From: DATLBY01 sp035526665
Lineage (GTDB): Bacteria; Acidobacteriota; Terriglobia; Bryobacterales; Bryobacteraceae
Assembly: GCA_035526665.1 (NCBI GenBank)
Contig: DATLBY010000425.1
Coordinates: 1 to 10,058, forward strand
Direction: 5' to 3'
DNA: 10,058 nt
Of this stretch, positions 1-6,424 are shown one piece after another. Numbering within the stretch: position 1 is the stretch's first letter; each line of letters opens with the position of its first letter. Made by a program: the position numbers and the translations under genes. The notes under the pieces are model-generated. The model made no database searches. It saw only the letters and a program-made list of their open reading frames with translations, and was not told where the DNA came from.

Positions 1-3
1 TCG

Positions 4-30
4 TTGTCCTTAAGGCACGCCCGCTATAAT
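4..30 (+). promoter_or_regulatory. Putative sigma70-type promoter of thrC
   Basis: A perfect TATAAT hexamer lies at 25-30. The best upstream partner is TTGTCC at 4-9, giving a short 15-nt spacer, so the -35 is weak. Transcription would be expected to begin near 36-38, only 2-4 nt before the thrC ATG at 40. That would leave a leaderless or near-leaderless message and would exclude the weak GAGAA motif at 32-36 from the mRNA. Sequence left of the window is not visible, so other promoters cannot be excluded. Confidence 0.45.
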
Positions 31-39
31 CGAGAATTC

Positions 40-1344
40 ATGACAGCTGAGCTCATTTGCATCGAGGCGAACTGCCGCGCGCGCTACTCCATCACCGACG
101 TAATTTACAACTGCACGAAATGCGGCGGCCTTTTAGAAGCGACTTATCCGGGGATTTCGCTCGATCCCGCAGCGCTGAAATCGCTGTGGCGGGATCGCCG
201 GCGGGACAACAACCGGGTGGAGCAGAGCGGCGTGTGGCGCTATCGGGAAATGTTTCCGTTCCTGGAAGACACGCGTCATGTGGTGACGCTGCGGGAAGGG
301 AACACCCCGCTGCTGGATGCGCCACGCGCGGCGCAGTATGGGGGGCTCGACAAACTGGTGTTCAAGCACCAAGGCTTCAATCCCACAGGATCGTTCAAGG
401 ATAACGGGATGACGTGCGGCGTGGCGCAGGCCATGCGCCTGGGCATGAAGCGAGTGGCTTGCGTGTCTACCGGCAATACTTCGGCATCGATGGCTGCGTA
501 TGCGAGCGCGGCCGGCATTCAGCCCATCATCTTTATCCCGCACGGCAATATCTCCTATGGCAAGCTCGCCCAGGCGCTGGAGTATGGCGCGCTCACGCTG
601 CAGGTGGAAGCGAATTTTGACCAGATTCTCAAGCTGGTGCGGGTACTGGCGGAAAAACTCGGCATCTATCTGTTGAATTCGATCAATCCATTTCGCATTG
701 AAGGGCAAAAGACCATCGTCATCGAAATGATGGACCAGCGGGACTGGTCACCTCCGGATTGGATCGTGCTGCCCGGCGGAAATCTGGGGAACGTATCGGC
801 GTTCGGTAAGGCACTGCGGGAACTGGAAGCCGCAGGCTTTCTCCAGAAGCTGCCACGATTGGCGGTAGTGCAGGCGGAGGGGTCCGCGCCCTTCTACGAA
901 TTCATGCAAGGGCAGGGACAGGCGCCGTTCCACGCCGTGGAGCATCCGGAGACGCTGGCTACCGCAATTAAAATCGGCGACCCTGTGTCCTGGCCCAAGG
1001 CGCTGCATGAACTGAGGCACACCCGGGGCGTTGTGGAGAAGGTAAGCGAGAAGGAGATCGCGGACGCGAAGGCGCAGGTGGGTCTGTGTGGAATCGGCTG
1101 CGAGCCCGCATCGGCCGCAACGCTGGCGGGAATTCGGAAGCTCACTGCCGCTGGAACCATCGCGCGCGATGCCGACGTGGTGGCGGTGTTGACCGGCAAC
1201 GTGCTAAAGGATCCGGACTATATTTATCGGTACCACACGGGTACACTGACCTCCCCGCAAGGCGCCGCCATTCATCCGGCGTTCGGCAACAAGCCTATCG
1301 TAGTGCCGAACGATCCGGAGCAGATTGCTAAGTTGCTGTCGTAA
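40..1344 (+). CDS. thrC: Threonine synthase
   Basis: PLP enzyme of the cytosol that converts O-phospho-L-homoserine to L-threonine, the last step of threonine synthesis. The 434-residue product starts with a zinc-ribbon-like cysteine set (C7, C12, C25, C28), seen in one branch of threonine synthases. The fold-type II PLP core follows: NPTGSFKDNGM with the likely Schiff-base Lys120, an STGNTSAS loop at 143-150, and the glycine-rich phosphate-binding loop LPGGNLGN at 244-251. A C-terminal LTGNVLKDPDY motif is also typical. Length fits the family and the frame is intact. The ATG at 40 is preferred over an in-frame TTG at 4, because the zinc-ribbon begins right after it and a TATAAT box sits between the two. 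The gene stands alone here and converges on ndk. Related PLP enzymes (threonine dehydratase, cysteate synthase) are less likely. Confidence 0.93.
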   Translation: MTAELICIEANCRARYSITDVIYNCTKCGGLLEATYPGISLDPAALKSLWRDRRRDNNRVEQSGVWRYREMFPFLEDTRHVVTLREGNTPLLDAPRAAQYGGLDKLVFKHQGFNPTGSFKDNGMTCGVAQAMRLGMKRVACVSTGNTSASMAAYASAAGIQPIIFIPHGNISYGKLAQALEYGALTLQVEANFDQILKLVRVLAEKLGIYLLNSINPFRIEGQKTIVIEMMDQRDWSPPDWIVLPGGNLGNVSAFGKALRELEAAGFLQKLPRLAVVQAEGSAPFYEFMQGQGQAPFHAVEHPETLATAIKIGDPVSWPKALHELRHTRGVVEKVSEKEIADAKAQVGLCGIGCEPASAATLAGIRKLTAAGTIARDADVVAVLTGNVLKDPDYIYRYHTGTLTSPQGAAIHPAFGNKPIVVPNDPEQIAKLLS

Positions 1345-1362
1345 GCTTCAGCGAGGGCTTAC
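1341..1362. terminator. Inverted repeat over the convergent thrC/ndk stop codons
   Basis: GTAAGC at 1341-1346 and GCTTAC at 1357-1362 are perfect inverted 6-mers around a 10-nt loop. In the + strand RNA the stem can grow to 8 bp through two G-U pairs, leaving the loop CAGCGA. The repeat contains the thrC stop (TAA 1342-1344) and the ndk stop (TAA, read from 1361 to 1359). No T-tract follows on either side, so it is not a canonical intrinsic terminator. It may act as a weak bidirectional terminator or a 3'-end stabiliser. Confidence 0.35.
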
Positions 1363-1781
1363 AGTAACTCGCAGCCGCTGAAGAAAAATGGAATCTCCAC
1401 CGCGGCCGTCTCAGGAGCATCCGAGCCGTGCACGCAGTTCCGTTCAATGCTCTCGGCATACTTCTTGCGGATGGTCCCCTCGGCGGCGTTAGCGGGGTTG
1501 GTGGCGCCCATGACTTCGCGCCACTTGGCAATCGCGTTTTCCCGTTCCAGGGCTAGAACAACCACCGGCCCCTCGGTCATGAAGGCGACCAGGCTGGGGA
1601 AGAAGCCGCGCTCCTTATGGACACCGTAGAAGCTCTCTGCCTGCTGCTTCGTGATGCGCGTCATTTTTAGCCCGCGAATCTTGAACCCTTCTTTTTCAAT
1701 GTCCGCCAGGATGGCTCCGGCCTTTCCCGATGCCACGGCGTCGGGCTTGATGATCGCGAACGTACGTTCTACTTGACTCAT
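1359..1781 (-). CDS. ndk: Nucleoside-diphosphate kinase
   Basis: Transfers the gamma-phosphate of one NTP to another NDP through a phosphohistidine, keeping the cell's NTP and dNTP pools balanced. The 140-residue protein matches the family's usual length. It opens with the family signature RTFAIIKPDAV, has FYGVHKERGFFPSLVAFM in the Kpn-loop/helix region and GPVVVLALE around 71-79, and ends with the active-site segment NCVHGSD, which puts the catalytic histidine at 118 and the conserved Ser at 120. It is the last gene of the sucC-sucD-ndk unit. Its ATG overlaps the sucD stop as ATGA, and no SD lies at useful spacing, so translation probably depends on ribosomes ending sucD. The context fits equilibration of the NTP made by succinyl-CoA ligase. 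The frame is intact. Confidence 0.97.
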   Translation of the reverse strand: MSQVERTFAIIKPDAVASGKAGAILADIEKEGFKIRGLKMTRITKQQAESFYGVHKERGFFPSLVAFMTEGPVVVLALERENAIAKWREVMGATNPANAAEGTIRKKYAESIERNCVHGSDAPETAAVEIPFFFSGCELL

Positions 1782-2644
1782 AAACGGCTTTTCAGTTTTT
1801 CTCCCATTTCAGCGGGTGTAGCGCAGACTGTGATGCCAGCCGCCTCCATCGCCGCAATTTTGTCGGATGCTTTCCCGGATCCCCCGGATATGATCGCGCC
1901 GGCGTGTCCCATACGTCTGCCGGGAGGAGCGGTCTGGCCGGCAATGAAGCCTACCACTGGTTTCTTGACGTGATCGCGGATATAGGCAGCGGCGGTCTCT
2001 TCCGCGTTGCCCCCGATTTCGCCGATCATGACGATAGCGTCGGTCTCCGGATCCTCATGGAACATCCGGATGGCGTCGAGAAATGTAGTTCCGATGATCG
2101 GGTCGCCGCCGATTCCGATGCAGGTGGATTGGCCGATCCCAAGTTTGGTCAACTGCCCTACGGCCTCGTAAGTCAGCGTCCCGGAGCGTGACACGACGCC
2201 CACCCTTCCGGGCTTGTGGATATGCGCCGGCATAATGCCGATCTTGCATTTTCCGGGTGAGATGATACCGGGACAGTTCGGCCCGATCAGGCGCGTCTTC
2301 TTGCCCTGCAGGTATTGCCAGGTCTTCACCATGTCGAGCGCCGGAATTCCTTCCGTGATGCAGACCACCAGGGGGATTTCGGCGTCTACCGCTTCCATGA
2401 TGGCGTCCGCGGCGAACGGCGGAGGCACAAAGATGACTGATGCATTCGCGCCCGTCTGCTTTACTGCATCGGCAACGGTGTCGAACACCGGCAGATCCAG
2501 GTGTTTGGCGCCGCCTTTGCCGGGCGTCACGCCGCCCACTACGCTGGTCCCGTAAGCTATGGATTGGGTCGCGTGGAAGGTGCCTTCTTTCCCGGTGAAA
2601 CCCTGCACCAGGACGCGTGTATTTTCATTGACCAGAATGCTCAT
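1778..2644 (-). CDS. sucD: Succinyl-CoA ligase (synthetase), alpha subunit
   Basis: Alpha subunit of the TCA-cycle enzyme that interconverts succinyl-CoA + NDP + Pi with succinate + NTP + CoA; it binds CoA and carries the phosphohistidine. The 288-residue protein is full length. Visible landmarks are the N-terminal CoA-binding Rossmann domain starting VLVQGFTGKEGTFH (12-24), ITEGIP (96-101), IGPNCPGIISPG (120-131), VSRSGTLTYE (151-160), and the active-site segment GRRMGHAGAI with the phosphorylated His at 247, next to where E. coli SucD has it (246). The ATG overlaps the sucC stop as ATGA. A GAGG 8 nt upstream, inside sucC, gives it its own ribosome site as well. The ndk start overlaps its own stop in the same way, which makes one coupled three-gene unit. 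Confidence 0.98.
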   Translation of the reverse strand: MSILVNENTRVLVQGFTGKEGTFHATQSIAYGTSVVGGVTPGKGGAKHLDLPVFDTVADAVKQTGANASVIFVPPPFAADAIMEAVDAEIPLVVCITEGIPALDMVKTWQYLQGKKTRLIGPNCPGIISPGKCKIGIMPAHIHKPGRVGVVSRSGTLTYEAVGQLTKLGIGQSTCIGIGGDPIIGTTFLDAIRMFHEDPETDAIVMIGEIGGNAEETAAAYIRDHVKKPVVGFIAGQTAPPGRRMGHAGAIISGGSGKASDKIAAMEAAGITVCATPAEMGEKLKSRL

Positions 2645-3798
2645 CGTGCCAGCCTCACAACTTTCTCCGCGGCATCCTTCATACCGTCGGCCACGGTAAA
2701 ATTAAAGCCCGATTCCGCAAGGATTTTCTGGCCGAGTTCCACGTTGGTTCCCTCCATGCGAACGACGATGGGCACCTGGATATTCAACTCGCGAGCGGCG
2801 TTCACCACACCCGTTGCCAGCGTGTCGCAGCGCAAGATTCCTCCGAATATGTTGATCAGCACGGCTTTCACATGCTTGTCGGAGAGGAGAATGCGAAACG
2901 CGTTCCGCACCTGTTCAGCGGTCGCGCCGCCGCCCACATCCAGAAAGTTAGCGGGGCTGCCGCCGGCATATTTGATGATGTCCATGGTGGCCATGGCGAG
3001 GCCGGCGCCATTGACCATGCAAGCTACCGTGCCATCCAGTTTGATGTAGTTTAGCCCGTACCGGGAGGCTTCCACTTCCAGCGCATCCTCTTCGTTCAGA
3101 TCGCGCAGTTCCAGCAAATCCTTATGGCGGAACATGGCGTTGTCGTCGATAGTGATCTTGGCATCCAGCGCCACCACCTTGCCGTCGGCCGTGAGTATCA
3201 GAGGATTGATTTCGGCCAGCGACGCATCGACACTCTCATAGGCCTTGGCGAGCGCCAGCATGCAGGCTACCGCTGCATTGATGCTCGCGGCCGGGATGCC
3301 GATGCCGAAGGCGAGCTTTCTCGCCTGAAAGGGAGCCAGTCCGATTCCGGGTTCCATGGTCTCTTTCAGAATCTTCTCGGGAGTGTGGGCCGCGACCTCC
3401 TCAATATCCATGCCGCCCTCGGAGGAGGCCATGAAAACGGTCTTCCCGGTTTCCCGGTCAAGCACGATGCCTAAGTAGAGCTCTTTGGCGATTGGCAGGG
3501 TCTCTTCGATGAGGACCCGCTGCACCACGCGGCCTTCCGGTCCGGTCTGGTGTGTCACTAGAGTCATTCCAAGAATGGATCGCGTGACGTCACCCACGTC
3601 AGCCTGGGTTTTGGCGACCTTGACGCCTCCACCTTTGCCGCGGCCGCCCGCATGAATCTGTGCTTTTACTACAACGCTTCCGCCGAGCTTTTTGGCTACG
3701 GCCTCGGCCTCTTCCACCGTGAACGCAACCTCGCCCCGCGGCACGGGCACGCCGTATTTGGCAAGGATCTGCTTACCCTGATACTCGTGGATTTTCAA
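2641..3798 (-). CDS. sucC: Succinyl-CoA ligase (synthetase), beta subunit
   Basis: Beta subunit of succinyl-CoA ligase; it supplies the ATP-grasp nucleotide site and the succinate site of the SucCD complex. From the chosen start the protein has 385 residues (E. coli has 388) and begins MKIHEYQGKQIL, the usual family N terminus. ATP-grasp features include VVKAQIHAGGRGKGGGVK (43-60) and the Mg-binding EINPL (196-200) with Asp212. The C-terminal ligase domain shows NGAGLAMATMD (263-273), FLDVGGGA (285-292) and NIFGGILRCD (316-325). A longer GTG start at 3807 is possible but lies inside the strong SD-like element at 3804-3813, so TTG at 3798 is preferred. First gene of the sucC-sucD-ndk operon, with an ATGA overlap to sucD. 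ATP versus GTP preference cannot be read confidently from sequence alone. Confidence 0.97.
   Translation of the reverse strand: MKIHEYQGKQILAKYGVPVPRGEVAFTVEEAEAVAKKLGGSVVVKAQIHAGGRGKGGGVKVAKTQADVGDVTRSILGMTLVTHQTGPEGRVVQRVLIEETLPIAKELYLGIVLDRETGKTVFMASSEGGMDIEEVAAHTPEKILKETMEPGIGLAPFQARKLAFGIGIPAASINAAVACMLALAKAYESVDASLAEINPLILTADGKVVALDAKITIDDNAMFRHKDLLELRDLNEEDALEVEASRYGLNYIKLDGTVACMVNGAGLAMATMDIIKYAGGSPANFLDVGGGATAEQVRNAFRILLSDKHVKAVLINIFGGILRCDTLATGVVNAARELNIQVPIVVRMEGTNVELGQKILAESGFNFTVADGMKDAAEKVVRLAR
2653..2656 (-). promoter_or_regulatory. Ribosome binding site of sucD within sucC
   Basis: On the minus strand GAGG ends 8 nt before the sucD ATG, inside the last codons of sucC. Good spacing suggests direct initiation as well as ATGA re-initiation, fitting a need for equal alpha and beta subunits. 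The ndk start lacks a comparable site. Confidence 0.5.
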
Positions 3799-3803
3799 CT
3801 GAA

Positions 3804-3813
3804 CCACCCCCTT
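3804..3813 (-). promoter_or_regulatory. Strong Shine-Dalgarno of sucC that decides the TTG start
   Basis: The minus strand reads AAGGGGGTGG, then TTCAG, then TTG. It differs from the ideal AAGGAGGTGA only by two A-to-G changes, both of which can still pair as G-U with the 16S rRNA tail. Spacing to the TTG at 3798 is 5 nt from the end of the match. The upstream GTG candidate (3807-3805) is part of this element, so it is unlikely to be the start. Confidence 0.65.
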
Positions 3814-3829
3814 GGCGGGCTTTCAGCGC

Positions 3830-3861
3830 GTGGCGGGACCGATTCTCCTCACCCGTGCCAC
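3830..3861 (-). promoter_or_regulatory. Hairpin in the sucC leader with possible alternative pairing to the SD
   Basis: In minus-strand RNA, GUGG-CA-CGGG (3861-3852) can pair with CCCG-CCAC (3837-3830), giving 4+4 bp with a 2-nt bulge and a 14-nt loop that contains an AGGAG-like sequence. The 7-mer GGGGTGG occurs twice on this strand, at 3864-3858 in the upstream arm and at 3810-3804 in the SD. The CCAC arm could therefore pair with either copy. A smaller hairpin, GUGCG-UCCG-CGCAC, lies upstream at 3912-3899. I recognise no known riboswitch class. The pairing is directly visible; a regulatory role is inference. Confidence 0.35.
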
Positions 3862-3919
3862 CCCTCAACTGTCTCGGTATTCAGATCAACCGTAGCATGT
3901 GCGCGGACGCACTTACCCG

Positions 3920-3931
3920 GTGAATCTTCAC
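3920..3931. repeat. Inverted repeat GTGAA-TC-TTCAC, operator candidate
   Basis: Perfect 5-bp arms around a 2-bp centre in the divergent sucC/trpD control region. It overlaps the end of the predicted minus-strand -10 and the likely sucC transcription start, a position where a bound repressor would block sucC. No known regulator is recognised. Confidence 0.35.
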
Positions 3932-3938
3932 TATATCA
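3930..3938 (-). promoter_or_regulatory. Extended -10 promoter element for sucC-sucD-ndk
   Basis: The minus strand reads TGATATAGT, an extended -10 (TG-N-TATAGT, five of six matches to TATAAT). The -35 region (around 3953-3958, ATGTGA) is poor, as is common for extended -10 promoters. Transcription would start near 3923, leaving a leader of about 125 nt before the sucC TTG. Confidence 0.45.
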
Positions 3939-3939
3939 C

Positions 3940-3955
3940 TGATGTGTTAGCATCA
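3940..3955. repeat. Inverted repeat TGATG-N6-CATCA, operator candidate
   Basis: Perfect 5-bp arms with a 6-bp spacer, centred about 22 bp from the first inverted repeat, roughly two helical turns. It covers the -35/spacer zone of the predicted sucC promoter and also a weak plus-strand extended -10 for trpD (TG-T-TAGCAT, 3945-3953). A factor bound here could affect both directions. Confidence 0.3.
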
Positions 3956-3974
3956 CATTTTAAACCCCGCCGAC

Positions 3975-5000
3975 ATGCCGTTTGTCTCCTATCTGCAACG
4001 GGCAGCCAGCCGCGAAGACCTGACTATCGAACAGGCGCGCGCTGCCATGGACCTGATCCTCCGCGGCCAGGTCAGCAGCACGCTGATCGCGGCCTTTCTC
4101 ATCGCTTTGAAGACGAAGGGGGAGACCGCACAGGAGCTGATTGGACTGGCAAGCGCGATGCGCGAACACTCGGCCGCCGTGGATTCGGGGCTGCATGGCG
4201 AAGCTTTGCTAGATACCTGCGGCACGGGCGGCGGCGGACCCTGCACCTTCAATATTTCCACGATCGCGGCTCTGGTTGTGGCCGGCGCCGGCGTGAAGGT
4301 GGCCAAGCACGGCAACCGGTCGAACTCGACGGCCTGCGGCAGTGCCGACATCATGGAAAGCCTGGGAGTCCGCATCGCGCTACCGGCCGAGCAAATCGGT
4401 GCCTGCCTGCGCGACGTAGGGGTTGCCTTCCTGTTTGCGCCCGCCATTCATCCCGCCATGAAATATGCTGCTCCAGTGCGACGGGAGTTGCGGATGCGGA
4501 CCGCGTTCAACCTGCTGGGTCCCCTGACCAATCCCGTGAACGCCACCGCGCAACTGGTAGGCGCATCCAGCCCGGCTGCGGCCCAGCTGATCGCCGAAGC
4601 GCTCGCCCATTTCGGACTGCAGAGGGGCTTTGTGGTTCATGGCATGGATGGCATGGACGAGATCACGACGGCCGCGGAAACGCTGGCCTGGGAGATCCGA
4701 AACGGCGCGATCATCCGCCGAACGTTGCACCCGGACGATTTCGGCGTGCCGGCGGCATCACACGAACAGCTGGCAGGACGGGATCGCGATGCCAACTGCG
4801 CCATCGCACGCGAGATTCTAAACGGCAGTCACGGTCCGAAGCGCGATATCGTGCTGGTGAACGCCGCCGCCGCGCTGGTGGCCGCGGGGCGAGCCGAATC
4901 GTTTTTAGAGGGAATGCGAATGGGCGCGCAGGCCATCGACTCCGGAGCAGCGATGGGAAGGCTGACAGGGCTCATCCGATTTACTAACGCGCCTATATGA
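3975..5000 (+). CDS. trpD: Anthranilate phosphoribosyltransferase (TrpD-like, altered PRPP loop)
   Basis: Family enzymes join anthranilate to PRPP to give phosphoribosyl-anthranilate, the second committed step of tryptophan synthesis, in the cytosol. The 341-residue product has the usual length and order: an N-terminal helical domain (about 1-70), CGTGGGG (82-88) followed by TFNIST (91-96), VAKHGNRSNS (109-118), GSADIMESLG (122-131), LRMRTAFNLLGPLTNP (172-187) and the Mg-binding HGMDGMDE (222-229). The PRPP loop, normally GTGGD, reads GTGGG: the conserved Asp is Gly87. Other substrate motifs are kept, so activity is plausible. No other trp gene is in the window. The ATG at 3975 has no SD; upstream codons in frame offer no better start. 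The stop overlaps the next gene as ATGA. A TrpD2/YbiB-like paralogue is a less likely alternative. Confidence 0.88.
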   Translation: MPFVSYLQRAASREDLTIEQARAAMDLILRGQVSSTLIAAFLIALKTKGETAQELIGLASAMREHSAAVDSGLHGEALLDTCGTGGGGPCTFNISTIAALVVAGAGVKVAKHGNRSNSTACGSADIMESLGVRIALPAEQIGACLRDVGVAFLFAPAIHPAMKYAAPVRRELRMRTAFNLLGPLTNPVNATAQLVGASSPAAAQLIAEALAHFGLQRGFVVHGMDGMDEITTAAETLAWEIRNGAIIRRTLHPDDFGVPAASHEQLAGRDRDANCAIAREILNGSHGPKRDIVLVNAAAALVAAGRAESFLEGMRMGAQAIDSGAAMGRLTGLIRFTNAPI

Positions 5001-6421
5001 ACTCCCGCCATTTTCTTGCCTTCGACCTGGGAGCCGAGAGCGGCCGGGCCATGTTTGCCGTGTTAGACCAGGGGACGCTGCGGCTGGAGGAGCTCCATCG
5101 TTTTGCGAACGAACCGGTGTGTCTGCCGACCGGCCTGCATTGGGACATGCTTAGTTTGTTCCGCGAGATTCTCCGAGGTCTGCGGCTGGCCGGGGCGCGC
5201 GGCGTGCCCTTGGATGGTATCGGGATCGACACGTGGGGAGTGGATTTCGCGCTGCTCGGCGCAACCGGCGAGTTGACGGAAAATCCACGGCATTATCGTG
5301 ACCCCCGGAATTACAGCGCGATGCAGAAGATATTCGATCTGATCCCACGCGAGCGCATCTTCCAGGAAACCGGAATCCAGTTCATGCAGATCAATTCGCT
5401 GTACCAGCTATACGCGGCGAAGCTGGCGGGGTCTCCAGGGCTCAAGTCGGCCGAGACTCTCCTGTTCATCCCGGACCTGTTGAATTACTGGCTGACTGGC
5501 GTGAAGAAGGCTGAGCGCAGCATCGCCAGCACTTCGCAATTTTATAATCCGGCCACGCGGCAATGGACGGCGGCGCTGCTGAACGATCTGCAACTGCCGG
5601 CGGGAATCCTGCCCGGCATTGTGGATCCGGGAACGCTGCTGGGGCCGCTGATCGCACAGGGTACCGGTCTGGAAGGCACTCCCGTGTTTGCGACGGCGGG
5701 CCACGATACAGCAGCCGCCGTCGCCGCGGTTCCCGCGACCAGCCGCGATTTCTGCTACATCAGCTCAGGCACGTGGTCTCTTATGGGCGTAGAACTGGAC
5801 GGGCCGCTGGTGAACCAACAATCGCTAGCTCATAATTTCACGAATGAAGCGGGCGTAGGGAATACGATTCGGATGCTCAAGAACATTGCGGGACTGTGGC
5901 TGCTGCAGGAGTGCCGGCGCGATTGGGCGCTGCAGGGGAGCGAGTACAGCTATGAAGAGCTAACGCGAATGGCTGAAGCGGCGGCGCCCTATTCCGGCTA
6001 TATCGATCCGGACGCATTTATCAATCCCGGCCACATGCCTGATCAGATCCGCCGCTGGTGCGAGGCCAACGGTCAGCCTGTTCCCGTGGAACATGCGGGC
6101 ATGGCGCGCGCGATCTTCCATAGCCTGGCACACCGTTACTGCCAGGTGCTCGACGTTCTGGAACTCCTTACCGGCCGGCACATCCCGGTGATTCACATCG
6201 TGGGCGGGGGCTCACGGAACAGGTTCCTCAACCAACTGGTTGCCGACGCCGCCGGCCGGCCGGTGATCGCCGGGCCGGTGGAGGCTACCGCAATCGGCAA
6301 CGTTCTTGTGCAGGCGATGGGCGCCGGTGCGCTGTCCGGCCTCGCTGCCGCCCGGGAGCTGGTGAGGAACTCTTTCCCGGTCGAAACCTTCCTTCCGGCC
6401 CAGGGCGCCACAGTAAACTGA
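4997..6421 (+). CDS. rhaB: Rhamnulokinase-like FGGY carbohydrate kinase
   Basis: Predicted to phosphorylate L-rhamnulose at O1 with ATP, the second step of L-rhamnose catabolism. The 474-residue protein has two actin-like FGGY domains. The N-terminal one begins FLAFDLGAESGRAM (6-19), then LEELHRFANEPV and LHWDM (47-51), and GIDTWGVDFALL (76-87), typical of rhamnulokinases. GHDTAAAV (235-242) holds the catalytic-base Asp237, the number I recall for E. coli RhaB. The C-terminal domain has the ATP-site segments SSGTWSLMG (256-264) and VGGGSRNRFLNQLVADA (402-418). Slightly shorter than E. coli RhaB (489). Its ATG overlaps the trpD stop as ATGA and no SD is seen, implying coupling to trpD. No rhamnose isomerase, aldolase or transporter is nearby, so the exact sugar (rhamnulose versus fuculose or xylulose) rests on motif resemblance. 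Confidence 0.88.
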   Translation: MNSRHFLAFDLGAESGRAMFAVLDQGTLRLEELHRFANEPVCLPTGLHWDMLSLFREILRGLRLAGARGVPLDGIGIDTWGVDFALLGATGELTENPRHYRDPRNYSAMQKIFDLIPRERIFQETGIQFMQINSLYQLYAAKLAGSPGLKSAETLLFIPDLLNYWLTGVKKAERSIASTSQFYNPATRQWTAALLNDLQLPAGILPGIVDPGTLLGPLIAQGTGLEGTPVFATAGHDTAAAVAAVPATSRDFCYISSGTWSLMGVELDGPLVNQQSLAHNFTNEAGVGNTIRMLKNIAGLWLLQECRRDWALQGSEYSYEELTRMAEAAAPYSGYIDPDAFINPGHMPDQIRRWCEANGQPVPVEHAGMARAIFHSLAHRYCQVLDVLELLTGRHIPVIHIVGGGSRNRFLNQLVADAAGRPVIAGPVEATAIGNVLVQAMGAGALSGLAAARELVRNSFPVETFLPAQGATVN

Positions 6422-6424
6422 GAT

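Noticed and set aside
1410..1431. Ndk active site HGSDA instead of HGSDS
   Set aside because: The catalytic His118 and Ser120 are kept, and Ala at the next position occurs in many bacterial Ndk proteins.
3899..4987. A long open frame on + overlapping trpD in another frame
   Set aside because: Arg/Gly-rich composition with no family motif. It is a by-product of GC-rich codon use in trpD, which has clear motifs in its own frame.
6251..6260. GC palindrome GCCGGCCGGC
   Set aside because: Lies inside rhaB and encodes the conserved C-terminal AAGRPV segment; expected by chance in GC-rich coding DNA.
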